This document shows, in pieces, positions 9,348-17,449 of a DNA stretch of 64,000 bases. The position numbers and the translations under genes were made by a program. A model generated the notes under the pieces. It was not told the origin of the DNA and made no database searches. It saw nothing but the letters and a program-made list of their open reading frames with translations. The stretch comes from Umezawaea tangerina (lineage in GTDB: Bacteria; Actinomycetota; Actinomycetes; Mycobacteriales; Pseudonocardiaceae). The stretch spans positions 1 to 64,000 of the forward strand of contig NZ_PVTF01000023.1 in the NCBI RefSeq assembly GCF_003002815.1, in the 5' to 3' direction. How positions within the stretch are numbered: position 1 is the first letter of the stretch; each line of letters opens with the position of its first letter.

Positions 9348-10310
9348 TCACTTGCGGTCGACCCGCCCTTGCGCGGCACCGTGTTCCTGGAACGCCTCGC
9401 ACGCCCGTGCCCACGCCGGGTCACCCTCGACCAGCGCGGAACGCAGGTAGGCCCACGTCATGCGCTGGGTGACGGCCAGCCGGTCCGGGTCCTCGTCGTC
9501 CGACTCGCGCGCGTCGTAGCCCGTCACGCCGCCGAGGAAGTGCTTGGCTCCCACCAGGGTCAGCAGGGCGTCCGCGCCGGGGCCGTGGTGGAAGGGGTCG
9601 GCGTGCCAGTCGGCGCCGCGCGCGGTCAGCGCCGGGCTCACGTCGTCGTCACCGAAGACCACGAGCGTCCGGGTCGTCATGCCGGAGAAGTCGGTGCTCA
9701 GCTCGGGCAGCCGTTCCCGCAGGGAGGGCAGGACGTCGGCACCGCCGCCGACCGGCGCGAGCAGGACACCCGCTTTGACCCGCGGGTCGAGGTACCCGTC
9801 GCCGTCCTCCAGGTCGGTCAGCCGCGCCCCGAGCAGCATCGCGGCCGTGTGCGAGCCGCCGGAGTGCCCGACCACCGCGATCCTGTCGTGGTCGAGACGG
9901 CCCGCGACCGCGGGTGCCTGCGCCTCGATCTCGTCGAGGCCGTCCAGGATCCGCACGAGGTCCGCGACGCGGGACCGCCAGAAGATCGGGAAGCCCGGCG
10001 CGGCGGGGTCGAGCCCGAGTCCGCCGACCCGCGCGCTGAGGTGCGTCGGCTGGACCACGGCGAAGCCGTGCGCGGCGTAGAAGTCCACCAGCGGGCCGTA
10101 GCCGTCCTTCGACGGGAGGTAGGTCGACTCGCCGCCGCCGTGCGAGAGGAGGACCACCGGCAGGTCGCTTCCGGTCACCGGTGCGGTGACGCGCAGCGCG
10201 AGCGGCAGTGCCCGGTCGGGTGCGGGCAGGGTGACCGGGTTGACCGCCGCGGTCGGGGTCGCCTCGACGACGGGGATGTGCCGGGCGGTGCGGAACAGGC
10301 TGTCCGTCAT
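9348..10310 (-). CDS. Alpha/beta hydrolase (chlorophyllase/dienelactone hydrolase-like)
   Basis: A 320-aa hydrolase beginning MTDSLFRTARHIPVVE. It has the oxyanion-hole region VVLLSHGGGES, the nucleophile elbow VVGHSGGSHTA, an acid in VVFGDDDVS and a His in GAKHFLGG. The large N-terminal segment and HGGGES resemble the platelet-activating-factor acetylhydrolase/chlorophyllase branch. ATG 10310 was chosen; the open frame extends 15 codons further without support. No signal peptide is seen. Substrate is unknown. Confidence 0.85.
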   Translation of the reverse strand: MTDSLFRTARHIPVVEATPTAAVNPVTLPAPDRALPLALRVTAPVTGSDLPVVLLSHGGGESTYLPSKDGYGPLVDFYAAHGFAVVQPTHLSARVGGLGLDPAAPGFPIFWRSRVADLVRILDGLDEIEAQAPAVAGRLDHDRIAVVGHSGGSHTAAMLLGARLTDLEDGDGYLDPRVKAGVLLAPVGGGADVLPSLRERLPELSTDFSGMTTRTLVVFGDDDVSPALTARGADWHADPFHHGPGADALLTLVGAKHFLGGVTGYDARESDDEDPDRLAVTQRMTWAYLRSALVEGDPAWARACEAFQEHGAAQGRVDRK

Positions 10311-10418
10311 GCCACCACCGTGCCGCGCGGCGGACGGCTCGGGCAGGCAGCGCACATCCCAGGAGCGCCTCTCCCCGCCTGCGGCGCCGCACGGGGACGT
10401 TCACGGTCGGGCGCGGGC

Positions 10419-11033
10419 TCAGGGGGTGCGGAGCATGCGGAGCACGAGGTCGGCGTAGAGGGAGCCGATCTGCTCCGGGGTGCGGGTGCCGTCCGGGCGG
10501 TACCAGCGGGCGACGTCGATGCAGAGCGACAGCACGGCCAACGAGGTGCCCTTGAGGTCCGGCACGGTGAAGGCGCCGGACCGCACGCCCTCCTCGACCA
10601 TCGAGCGCACGTGCGTCTCGATCTTGCGGCGCAGCTCGGCGACCACGGCGTGGTGCTCCGGGGAGAGCGCGCCCAGCTCGTACTGGACGACGCGGGCCGT
10701 GGTGCGGAACTCGGCGTGCCAGCGGGCGAACGACGCCACGGTCCTGGCCATCCGGTCGACCGGGTCGGGGTCCTGGACGCCGGTGAGGACCTTGAGGGAG
10801 CGCTCGTGGCCGATCCTGCTGATCTGGAAGAGCAGGTCCTCCTTGGACCGGTAGTGGATGTAGACCGCGGCCGGGCTCATACCCGCGCGCGCGGCGATGT
10901 CGCGGGTCGTCGTGGCGTGGTAACCCTTGTCGGCGAAGGCCTGGGCGGCCGCGATCAGCATCCGGCGGGCGGCGTCGGGGACCACGTCGTGCCAGGACTG
11001 GTCGAGCAGGGCGTACTCACCCAGGCTGGTCAT
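10419..11033 (-). CDS. TetR/AcrR family regulator of acyl-CoA genes
   Basis: A 204-aa TetR-type repressor: N-terminal helix-turn-helix TTRDIAARAGMSPAAVYIHYRSKEDLL (split about residues 40-65) and a ligand-binding C-terminal domain. It is transcribed divergently from an acyl-CoA dehydrogenase gene. The shared promoter holds two CTAAGC-N4-GCTTA palindromes, and copies of the same palindrome lie before the MaoC/SDR operon and the acyl-CoA carboxylase. I infer it senses an acyl-CoA or related lipid ligand and represses these units and itself. ATG 11033 was preferred over a 45-residue upstream extension. Confidence 0.9.
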   Translation of the reverse strand: MTSLGEYALLDQSWHDVVPDAARRMLIAAAQAFADKGYHATTTRDIAARAGMSPAAVYIHYRSKEDLLFQISRIGHERSLKVLTGVQDPDPVDRMARTVASFARWHAEFRTTARVVQYELGALSPEHHAVVAELRRKIETHVRSMVEEGVRSGAFTVPDLKGTSLAVLSLCIDVARWYRPDGTRTPEQIGSLYADLVLRMLRTP

Positions 11034-11079
11034 GTGCCCTCCGCGATCGTGTTGACAGGGGGTCGGATGGTACTGCAAT

Positions 11080-11113
11080 CTAAGCGCACGCTTATCTCTA
11101 AGCAACCGCTTAG
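11080..11113. promoter_or_regulatory. Tandem TetR operators (CTAAGC-N4-GCTTAK)
   Basis: Two inverted repeats lie between the divergent TetR and acyl-CoA dehydrogenase genes: CTAAGC-gcac-GCTTAT (11080-11095) and CTAAGC-aacc-GCTTAG (11098-11113), with centres 18 bp apart. They end 23 bp before the dehydrogenase GTG, well placed to block its promoter and that of the regulator. Confidence 0.8.
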
Positions 11114-11136
11114 TATGTCGTTTTGAGGAGGCTTTC

Positions 11137-12282
11137 GTGCAGCGGACGCTGTTCGACGCGGACCACAACGCGTTCCGGGAGTCGGCACGGGAGTTCGTCG
11201 ACCGCGCGCTGCGTCCGAACTACGAGAAGTACGTGGAGCAGCGGTTCATCGACCGCGAGGCGTGGCTGGAAGCCGGTCGCCAGGGGCTGCTCGGCCTCGA
11301 GGTGCCCGAGGAGTACGGCGGCAGCGGCGCGGGCGACTACCGGTTCAACGCCGTGTTCGGCGAGGAGCTGTGCAAGCTCAGCGCGGGCATCGCGTCGTGC
11401 ATCGGGATCCACGCCGACGTCGTCGCGCCCTACCTGGTGGACCTGTGCACCGAGGAGCAGAAGCAGCGGTGGCTGCCCCGGTTCTGCTCCGGCGAGATGA
11501 CCACCGGCATCGGCATGACCGAGCCGTCGGGCGGGTCCGACCTGGCCGCGCTGCGCAGCGTCGCCGTGCGCGACGGGTCCGACTGGATCCTCAACGGCTC
11601 CAAGACGTTCATCACCAACGGCTACTCCGCGGACATGATCGTCGTGGCCGCCCGCACCTCCCCGGAGAAGGGCGCGAAGGGCATCACGCTGTTCGCCGTC
11701 GAGACCGGGATGAAGGGCTTCGAGCGCGGCCGCAAGCTCGACAAGGTCGGCCAGCCCGAGTCCGACACCGCGGAGCTGTTCTTCAGCGACGTGCGGCTGC
11801 CCGCCGAGCAGGTCATCGGCGAGGTCGACCGCGGGTTCATCTACATGATGGAGCGGCTGCCGCAGGAGCGCATCGGCGGTGCCATCTCGAACCTGGCGCA
11901 CGCCGCGCAGATCCTGCTGGAGACCATCGAGTACACCAAGGAGCGCAAGGCGTTCGGCCAGTCCATCGGGTCGTTCCAGGCCAACAAGTTCCTGCTCGCC
12001 GAGCTGGTCACCAAGGTCGACGTCACGCAGGCTTTCCTCGACCAGTGCACGCTCGCCCACACCCGCGGCGAGCTGACCGCCGTGGACGCGGCGAAGGCGA
12101 AGTACTGGAGCGCGGACGTGCAGAACGAGGTGCTCGACGCCTGCGTGCAGCTGCACGGCGGCTACGGGTACATGACCGAGTACCGGGTCGCCCGCGCCTG
12201 GATGGACGCGCGGGTCACCAGGATCTGGGCAGGCTCCAACGAGATCATGAAGGAACTCATCGGCCGCGACCTCGGCCTGTGA
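11137..12282 (+). CDS. Acyl-CoA dehydrogenase
   Basis: FAD-dependent acyl-CoA dehydrogenase of 381 aa, the first oxidation step of a beta-oxidation-like pathway. The three ACAD regions are present: N-terminal helices, middle domain with GIGMTEPSGGSDLA, and the C-terminal IYTKERKAFGQSIGSFQ-like segment plus QLHGGYGYMTEYRVAR and IWAGSNEIMKELIGR. A GAGGAGG lies just before the GTG start. It is followed 27 bp later by an SDR, probably in one transcript, and is preceded by two TetR operators. Chain-length preference is not readable; the catalytic base is most likely the Glu of the final region, as in short-chain enzymes. Confidence 0.93.
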   Translation: MQRTLFDADHNAFRESAREFVDRALRPNYEKYVEQRFIDREAWLEAGRQGLLGLEVPEEYGGSGAGDYRFNAVFGEELCKLSAGIASCIGIHADVVAPYLVDLCTEEQKQRWLPRFCSGEMTTGIGMTEPSGGSDLAALRSVAVRDGSDWILNGSKTFITNGYSADMIVVAARTSPEKGAKGITLFAVETGMKGFERGRKLDKVGQPESDTAELFFSDVRLPAEQVIGEVDRGFIYMMERLPQERIGGAISNLAHAAQILLETIEYTKERKAFGQSIGSFQANKFLLAELVTKVDVTQAFLDQCTLAHTRGELTAVDAAKAKYWSADVQNEVLDACVQLHGGYGYMTEYRVARAWMDARVTRIWAGSNEIMKELIGRDLGL

Positions 12283-12309
12283 CCACCCACCCGGAAGGGC
12301 TTTGCTGAC

Positions 12310-13071
12310 ATGGGAATCCTCGACAAGTTCCGCCTCGACGGTCAGGTCGCCATCGTCACCGGCGCCTCCTCCGGTCTCGGTGTCGCGTTCGCCAAGGGCC
12401 TCGCCGAGGCGGGCGCGGACGTCGTGCTCGCCGCCCGCCGCGCGGACCGGCTCAAGGAGACCGCGCAGCTGGTCGAGGCCGCCGGTCGGCGCGCGCTGAT
12501 CGTGCAGGCCGACGTGTCGCTGCCCGAGGACTGCCGTCGGGTCGCCGAGGAGGCCGCCGCGTTCGGGCCGGTGTCGATCCTGGTCAACAACGCCGGTGTC
12601 GGCACGGCCGTGCCCGCCTCGCGCGAGACGCCGGAGCAGTTCCGCGACGTCATCGACGTGAACCTCAACGGCGCGTACTGGATGGCGCAGGCCGCCGCGG
12701 CGGCGATGGCGAGCGGCGGTTCCATCATCAACATCTCCAGCGTGCTGGGCCTGATGTCCGGTGGCCTGCCGCAGGCCGCGTACTCGTCGTCGAAGGCCGC
12801 GCTGCTCGGCCTCACCAGGGACCTGGCCGCGCAGTGGAGCTCCCGCAAGGGGATCCGCGTCAACGCCATCGCGCCCGGCTACTTCGAGAGCGAGATGACC
12901 GACACGTACCCGGACGGCTACCTGGAGGCGCACCTGAAGAGGGCGCCCATGGGCCGTGTCGGCGACGCGGAGGAGCTGGCCGCGGCCGTGGTCTTCCTCG
13001 CGTCCAGCGCGGGCGGCTACGTCACCGGCGCCACCCTCGTCGTCGACGGCGGCCTGTCGATCGCGGGCTGA
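12310..13071 (+). CDS. SDR family oxidoreductase (3-hydroxyacyl-CoA dehydrogenase-like)
   Basis: A 253-aa classical SDR: TGASSGLG nucleotide motif, NNAGVG, catalytic Ser in INISSVLG, YSSSK Tyr/Lys and the TLVVDGG C-terminus. Directly behind an acyl-CoA dehydrogenase it would logically oxidise or reduce a 3-hydroxyacyl intermediate. That role is inference from position. A terminator-like hairpin follows. Confidence 0.88.
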   Translation: MGILDKFRLDGQVAIVTGASSGLGVAFAKGLAEAGADVVLAARRADRLKETAQLVEAAGRRALIVQADVSLPEDCRRVAEEAAAFGPVSILVNNAGVGTAVPASRETPEQFRDVIDVNLNGAYWMAQAAAAAMASGGSIINISSVLGLMSGGLPQAAYSSSKAALLGLTRDLAAQWSSRKGIRVNAIAPGYFESEMTDTYPDGYLEAHLKRAPMGRVGDAEELAAAVVFLASSAGGYVTGATLVVDGGLSIAG

Positions 13072-13080
13072 GAACGCTCC

Positions 13081-13120
13081 GGGAACCCCGTGTCCGGCGA
13101 AAGTCGGGCGCGGGGTTCCC
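13081..13120 (+). terminator. Hairpin terminator after the dehydrogenase/SDR operon
   Basis: A perfect 10-bp stem GGGAACCCCG/CGGGGTTCCC with a 20-nt loop starts 9 bp after the SDR stop. Confidence 0.65.
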
Positions 13121-13142
13121 GCATTCCTGCGACGATCCTCAC

Positions 13143-13676
13143 GTGGAACTGGATCGGGTGCTGGTGGTGGACGTCGAGGCGACCTGCTGGGCGGGGCGAC
13201 CGCCGGACGGCGAGACGTCGGAGATCATCGAGATCGGACTGTGCGAACTGGACGTCGAGTCCGGGCGGCGGATGGGCAAGCACAGCATCCTGGTGCGGCC
13301 GGAACGGTCGTCGGTCAGCGAGTTCTGCACGTCGCTGACGACGCTGACCCCCGAGCAGGTCGCGGGCGGGGTGACCTACGCGGAAGCGTGCCGCTTGCTG
13401 CGCAAGGACTTCCGCTCGCGCGACCGCGTGTGGGCGAGCTACGGCGACTACGACCGCAAGCAGTTCGAACGCCAAGGCGCCTACCCATTCGGCCCGCGCC
13501 ACCTCAACGTCAAGACCTTGTTCGCCCTCACCAGGAACCTCCCCCGCGAAGTCGGCCTCGCCGAGGCGCTGCGCATCGCGGGTCTCCCGTTGGAGGGCAC
13601 CCACCACCGCGGCGACGACGACGCCTGGAACATCGCCGCCCTGCTGGCCGGAATCCTGCTTTCCGCGCGCCGGTAG
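13143..13676 (+). CDS. DEDD-family 3'-5' exonuclease
   Basis: A 177-aa exonuclease-fold protein with the ExoI-like signature: VVDVEATCW (DxE), IEIGLCELD, WASYGDYDRKQFE and the final THHRGDDDAWNIA (HxxxDD). Such stand-alone DEDDh proteins degrade or trim RNA or ssDNA 3' ends; homologues are often labelled inhibitor of KinA-type exonucleases. GTG 13143 was taken as start because it opens immediately before the first strand. It is followed 13 bp later by a TetR gene, so the two may be cotranscribed. Confidence 0.88.
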   Translation: MELDRVLVVDVEATCWAGRPPDGETSEIIEIGLCELDVESGRRMGKHSILVRPERSSVSEFCTSLTTLTPEQVAGGVTYAEACRLLRKDFRSRDRVWASYGDYDRKQFERQGAYPFGPRHLNVKTLFALTRNLPREVGLAEALRIAGLPLEGTHHRGDDDAWNIAALLAGILLSARR

Positions 13677-13689
13677 GTAGGCTTCGCCG

Positions 13690-14265
13690 GTGAGCAACGC
13701 CACCGTCCCCGAGCGCCTGATCAGCGCGGCCACCGAACTGTTCGCGGCCAAGGGCTTCGACCGGGTGGCCGTGCAGGAGGTCGTGGACCGCGCGGGCGTC
13801 ACCAAGGGCGCCATGTACCACTACTTCGGCTCCAAGGACGACCTGCTGCACGAGATCTACGGCAGCGTCCTGCGCATGCAGACCGCCCGCCTGGAGGAGA
13901 TCGCCGCGGGCCCGGAACCGATCACCCACCGCCTGCACGCCGCGGCCGCCGACGTCATCGTCACCAGCATCGACAACTTCGACCAGGCCAAGGTCTACTT
14001 CCGCTCCGCCGACCACCTCGCCGAGGACAAGCGCCTCGCGATGCGCGCCGAACGCCGGACCTACCACGAACGCTTCCGCGCCCTCGTCGAGGAAGGCCAA
14101 GCCGCGGGCGTGTTCCGCACCGACATCCCAGCGGACCTCACGGTGCACTACTACTTCGGCTCGGTGCACCACCTCGGCACCTGGTACAGCCCGGAGGGGC
14201 CGTTGGCGGCGAAGGACATCGGACGGCACTACGCCGATCTGCTGCTGGCTTCGTTGCGACTTTAG
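13690..14265 (+). CDS. TetR/AcrR family transcriptional regulator
   Basis: A 191-aa TetR protein with the helix-turn-helix VAVQEVVDRAGVTKGAMYHYFGSKDDLL and a C-terminal domain of the KstR2-type layout ending YADLLLASLRL. GTG start. It has no divergent partner, and its target is not evident. It differs from the regulator at 10419 in its recognition helix, so the two probably bind different operators; the palindrome at 16602 is a possible target. Confidence 0.88.
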   Translation: MSNATVPERLISAATELFAAKGFDRVAVQEVVDRAGVTKGAMYHYFGSKDDLLHEIYGSVLRMQTARLEEIAAGPEPITHRLHAAAADVIVTSIDNFDQAKVYFRSADHLAEDKRLAMRAERRTYHERFRALVEEGQAAGVFRTDIPADLTVHYYFGSVHHLGTWYSPEGPLAAKDIGRHYADLLLASLRL

Positions 14266-14327
14266 TCGCGGACATCCGCGCCGTTCCGGAGATCCCGCGC
14301 AGCCGCGTCGCGTGGCAGGATCCCGTG

Positions 14328-15107
14328 ATGACGGTCTTCGTGAACGAGCTGGGGCCGCGCGACGCGCCCAGCGTCGTCCTGCTCCACGGTCTGAGCACCA
14401 GCGGATGGATGTGGCGCGAGCAGGCGGCCGCGCTGGTCGGGGACCTGCACGTGCTGATCCCGGACTTACCCGGACACGGCCTCAGCAACGACCACCCGTG
14501 GATCTCCCTGTCCGACACCGTCCGGGTCGTCGCGGACGTCATCGCCTCCCGCACGCCGTCGGGCCGTGCCCACGTCGTCGGGTTGTCGCTGGGCGGGTAC
14601 GTCGCCGCCCTGCTGGCGGCGGACGCGCCGGAGGTGGTGGACAGCGCGATCGTCAGCGGGGTCAACGTCCTGCCGTTCCCGAACCCCGCGGTGATGCGAC
14701 TGGCGGGCCGCGTGATGGGGCCGTTCGCGACATCGGGCCCCGTACTGCGGGCGAACGCCCGGACGCTCCGCGTGCGCGACGAGGACTTCCAGGCCTACCG
14801 GGCTTCCGCGAAGGCGATGGCCAAGGGCACGATCGGGCGCGTCACCGGCGACGTGATGGCCTTCCGCGTCCCGGCCGCCGCGGGCACGTCGCCGTGCCGG
14901 TTGCTCGCGGTGGCGGGCGGGGACGAGAACGAGCTGATCCTCCGGTCGCTGCCCCGGTTGGCCGCCGGGTTCGCCGCGGGCTCGGCGCGGATCGCGTCGG
15001 GCATGGGGCACGCGTGGAACGGCGAGGAGCCGGGGCTGTTCACCGCCATGATCCGCGCGCACGTCGCGGACTCGCCGCTCCCGGAGGGGTTGTCGGCCGT
15101 GGAGTGA
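14328..15107 (+). CDS. Alpha/beta hydrolase with a TTA codon
   Basis: A 259-aa alpha/beta hydrolase: LLHGLSTSGWMW oxyanion region, PGHGLS, nucleophile elbow GLSLGGYVAA, and late acid and His (MGHAWN). Codon 47 (14466-14468, the Leu of PDLPGHG) is TTA, the rare codon read by the bldA tRNA in differentiating actinomycetes, so expression could be tied to growth phase. ATG 14328 follows an AGGA; the adjacent GTG 14325 is possible. The substrate is unknown. A long inverted repeat follows the gene. Confidence 0.87.
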   Translation: MTVFVNELGPRDAPSVVLLHGLSTSGWMWREQAAALVGDLHVLIPDLPGHGLSNDHPWISLSDTVRVVADVIASRTPSGRAHVVGLSLGGYVAALLAADAPEVVDSAIVSGVNVLPFPNPAVMRLAGRVMGPFATSGPVLRANARTLRVRDEDFQAYRASAKAMAKGTIGRVTGDVMAFRVPAAAGTSPCRLLAVAGGDENELILRSLPRLAAGFAAGSARIASGMGHAWNGEEPGLFTAMIRAHVADSPLPEGLSAVE

Positions 15108-15139
15108 GCACGTCCGTGACGCCGAACGCACCCCTGACA

Positions 15140-15249
15140 CCGGAATTGTCGGACCCTCGAAGTAGCCTCGAATCCGGGGGCCCATCCCACACGCGCGCGG
15201 GCGGGGGTCCCCCGAATCCAAGGCTACCCAAGGGGTACGACAATTCCGG
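15140..15249. repeat. 110-bp imperfect inverted repeat between convergent genes
   Basis: The outer arms match over about 45 bp with a few mismatches: the left arm begins CCGGAATTGTCGGACCC (15140) and the right arm ends GTACGACAATTCCGG (15249); both continue through GTAGCCT(Y)GRAT to a GGGGG/CCCCC core. The loop is short (around catcccacacgcgcgcggg). It separates the alpha/beta hydrolase from the convergent MaoC gene. It may be a large terminator or a MITE-like palindromic element. No target-site duplication is visible. Confidence 0.75.
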
Positions 15250-15273
15250 CCGACGGTCGGACGTGAAGATCGT

Positions 15274-15726
15274 TCAAGCCACGAACAGGACCACGGTCTC
15301 CGCGACGCAGCCGGGTTTGGGGTTGCCGTCGATTTCGACGGTGACCTTCACGACAGCCTGCTTGCCCGGTGGGAAGTCGACCACGTCGAGGATCTCGGCG
15401 CCGGCGCGGACGCGGGAGCCGACGACCACGGGGCTGGGGAAGCGGACCTTGTTGAGGCCGTAGTTGACGCCCATCTTGAGGCCTTCGATGGTGTAGATGT
15501 CCTTCACCAGCAACGGGATCAGCGACAGCGTCAGGTAGCCGTGGGCGACCGGGGCACCGAAGGGGCCCGCTTTGGCCTTCTCCAGGTCGATGTGGATCCA
15601 CTGGTGGTCGCCGGTGGCGTCGGCGAACAGGTTGATCTCGTCCTGGGTGATCTCGTGCCAGTCGCCGTAGCCGAGGTGTTCGCCCTTGGCCTCGGAGTAC
15701 TCGTCGAGCGAAGCGAAAACGCGCAT
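15274..15726 (-). CDS. MaoC-like (R)-hydratase
   Basis: A 150-aa single hot-dog domain with the hydratase-2 motif (FADATGDHQWIHID, catalytic Asp and His) and the GYLTLSLIP helix. Such enzymes hydrate trans-2-enoyl-CoA to (R)-3-hydroxyacyl-CoA. The ATG at 15726 is 11 bp after the SDR stop; with that SDR it forms a hydratase/reductase pair behind a CTAAGC-N4-GCTTAG operator, so it likely belongs to the same regulon as the acyl-CoA dehydrogenase. Confidence 0.92.
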   Translation of the reverse strand: MRVFASLDEYSEAKGEHLGYGDWHEITQDEINLFADATGDHQWIHIDLEKAKAGPFGAPVAHGYLTLSLIPLLVKDIYTIEGLKMGVNYGLNKVRFPSPVVVGSRVRAGAEILDVVDFPPGKQAVVKVTVEIDGNPKPGCVAETVVLFVA

Positions 15727-15737
15727 CGGAAGCCCCC

Positions 15738-16502
15738 TCAGTCCTTCGGTCCGCCGGCGACGTAGATGACCTGACCGGAGACGAAGCCCGCGCCGTCGCT
15801 CACGAGGAACGAGACGGTGTGGGCGATGTCGTCGGGGGTGCCGACGCGGGCGACGGGGATCTGGGAGGCGGCGGCCTTCTTGAAGTCCTCGAAGTCCATC
15901 TTGACCCTGGCGGCCGTGGCGGCGGTCATCTCGGTGGCGATGAAGCCGGGGGCGATGGCGTTGACGGTGACACCGAACTTGCCGAGCTCGATGGCGAGGG
16001 TCTTGGTGAAGCCCTGCAGACCCGCCTTGGCGGTGGCGTAGTTGGCCTGGCCGCGGTTGCCGAGCGCGGAGGTGCTGGAGAGGTTGACGATGCGGCCCCA
16101 GCCCTGTTCGGTCTGGAACTTCTGGACCGCGCGGCTCATCAGGAAGGCGCCCCGGAGGTGCACGTTCATGACGGCGTCCCAGTCGTCGTCGGTCATCTTG
16201 AACAGCAGGTTGTCGCGCAGGATGCCCGCGTTGTTGACCAGCACCGTGGGGGCGCCGAGCTCGTCGGCGACCTTCTGCACGACCTCGGCGACCTGGGCCG
16301 AGTCGCTCACGTCGAGCGCGGCGGCCAGGGCGCGCCCGCCGGAGGCGTTGATCTTCTCGGCGGCGTCGGAACAGCCTTCCACGTCGAGGTCGAGCAGCGC
16401 GACGGCGAAGCCGTCCTGCGCCAGCCGCCACGCGGTGGCGGCACCGATGCCCCGTGCCGCGCCGGTCACGATCGCTACCCGCGAAGCGGTCTCTGCAGCC
16501 AC
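15738..16502 (-). CDS. 3-oxoacyl reductase-type SDR (FabG-like)
   Basis: A 254-aa classical SDR with GTG start: TGAARGIG, NNAGILRDNLLFKM, catalytic Ser in NLSSTSALG, YATAK and the C-terminal VSGQVIYVAGGPKD. The NNAGI(T/L)RDNLL segment is typical of enzymes acting on beta-ketoacyl or beta-hydroxyacyl thioesters. It pairs with the MaoC hydratase downstream, and the joint promoter carries the shared TetR palindrome. Confidence 0.9.
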   Translation of the reverse strand: MAAETASRVAIVTGAARGIGAATAWRLAQDGFAVALLDLDVEGCSDAAEKINASGGRALAAALDVSDSAQVAEVVQKVADELGAPTVLVNNAGILRDNLLFKMTDDDWDAVMNVHLRGAFLMSRAVQKFQTEQGWGRIVNLSSTSALGNRGQANYATAKAGLQGFTKTLAIELGKFGVTVNAIAPGFIATEMTAATAARVKMDFEDFKKAAASQIPVARVGTPDDIAHTVSFLVSDGAGFVSGQVIYVAGGPKD

Positions 16503-16523
16503 TGGTTCCTCCTTGAACGTGAG

Positions 16524-16539
16524 CTAAGCAAGCGCTTAG
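16524..16539. promoter_or_regulatory. TetR operator CTAAGC-N4-GCTTAG
   Basis: Perfect 6-bp inverted half-sites with a 4-bp spacer (aagc), 21 bp upstream of the SDR GTG at 16502. The half-sites are identical to those at 11098-11113. Confidence 0.78.
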
Positions 16540-16601
16540 AAAGTACTCCGCGCGGGCTGGCTAGCGCCAGCTTGACGGCCTAGCATGTCACCAGAACCAT
16601 A

Positions 16602-16613
16602 CCGACTGGTCGG
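16602..16613. promoter_or_regulatory. Second, different TetR-like palindrome (CCGAC-N2-GTCGG)
   Basis: CCGAC-TG-GTCGG within TACCGACTGGTCGGAAT lies 21 bp before the GTG of the plus-strand SDR. It differs from the CTAAGC motif 63 bp away, so the two divergent units here appear to answer to different regulators. Confidence 0.6.
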
Positions 16614-16634
16614 AATGTAGTCACGAGGAGGCAC

Positions 16635-17444
16635 GTGCCGGTGGAGGACCGCAGGTTCGAGGGCAAGGTCGCGCTGATCACCGGTGCGGCGAACGGAATC
16701 GGCGCGGGCGCGTCCCGCCGCCTCGCCGAGTCGGGGGCGCACGTCGTGGTCGCCGACATCGACGGCGACCGGGGCAAGGTGATCGCCGACGAGGTCGACG
16801 GCCTGTTCGTGCACTGCGACGTGCGCGACCCCGAGCACAGCAAGGCCGCCGTCGCGGCCGCCGTGGAGCGGTTCGGCAAGCTGGACCTGGTCGCGCTGAA
16901 CGCGGGCATCTCCACCGGGTTCACCCTCGGCGAGGACTTCGACCCCGAGCGCTACCGCAGCGTCATGGGCATCAACCTCGACGGCGTCGTCTACGGCGTG
17001 CACGCCGCGCTGCCCGCGTTGCGGGAGACCGGCGGCCAGATCATCGCCACGGCGAGCATGGCGGGTATCACGCCGACGCCGATGGACCCGATCTACGGCG
17101 CCAACAAGACCGCCGTCGTGGGCCTCGTGCGCTCGCTCGCGCCGTCGTTGCAGAAGACGGGCGTGCGGGTCAACGCGCTGTGCCCGTCGTTCGCCGACAC
17201 CGCGATCATCGGGCCCTTCCGCGCGCAGCTCGAGTCGACGAACATGCCGATCATGGAGGTCGCCGACGTCGTGAAGGCGTTCATGGCGATCGCCGAGTCC
17301 GACGGGACCGGCGAGTGCTGGTTCGTCGTGCCCGGCCGCGAGTCCCAGCCGTTCACCTTCCGCAACGCCCCCGGTCCGCGCACCGCGACCGGTGAGCGCA
17401 TGTCCGTCGATCCCGGCGCCTTCGCGACCGGGCAGGAGGCCTGA
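16635..17444 (+). CDS. SDR family oxidoreductase
   Basis: A 269-aa SDR with TGAANGIG and a LNAGIST variant of NNAG; the active-site Ser is in IATASMAG and the Tyr/Lys in YGANK. The sequence after 215 (GTGECWFVVPGRESQPF) departs from the standard DGG ending, as in the 15-hydroxyprostaglandin dehydrogenase-like branch. A GAGGAGG precedes the GTG. It is followed after 5 bp by a quinone oxidoreductase in the same transcript. Substrate unknown; the setting suggests an acyl or alcohol metabolite. Confidence 0.87.
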   Translation: MPVEDRRFEGKVALITGAANGIGAGASRRLAESGAHVVVADIDGDRGKVIADEVDGLFVHCDVRDPEHSKAAVAAAVERFGKLDLVALNAGISTGFTLGEDFDPERYRSVMGINLDGVVYGVHAALPALRETGGQIIATASMAGITPTPMDPIYGANKTAVVGLVRSLAPSLQKTGVRVNALCPSFADTAIIGPFRAQLESTNMPIMEVADVVKAFMAIAESDGTGECWFVVPGRESQPFTFRNAPGPRTATGERMSVDPGAFATGQEA

Positions 17445-17449
17445 AACCC

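Noticed and set aside
8424-11126. A 900-codon plus-strand frame
   Set aside because: It crosses the subtilase in the wrong phase and runs antisense to the hydrolase and TetR genes; composition is non-protein-like.
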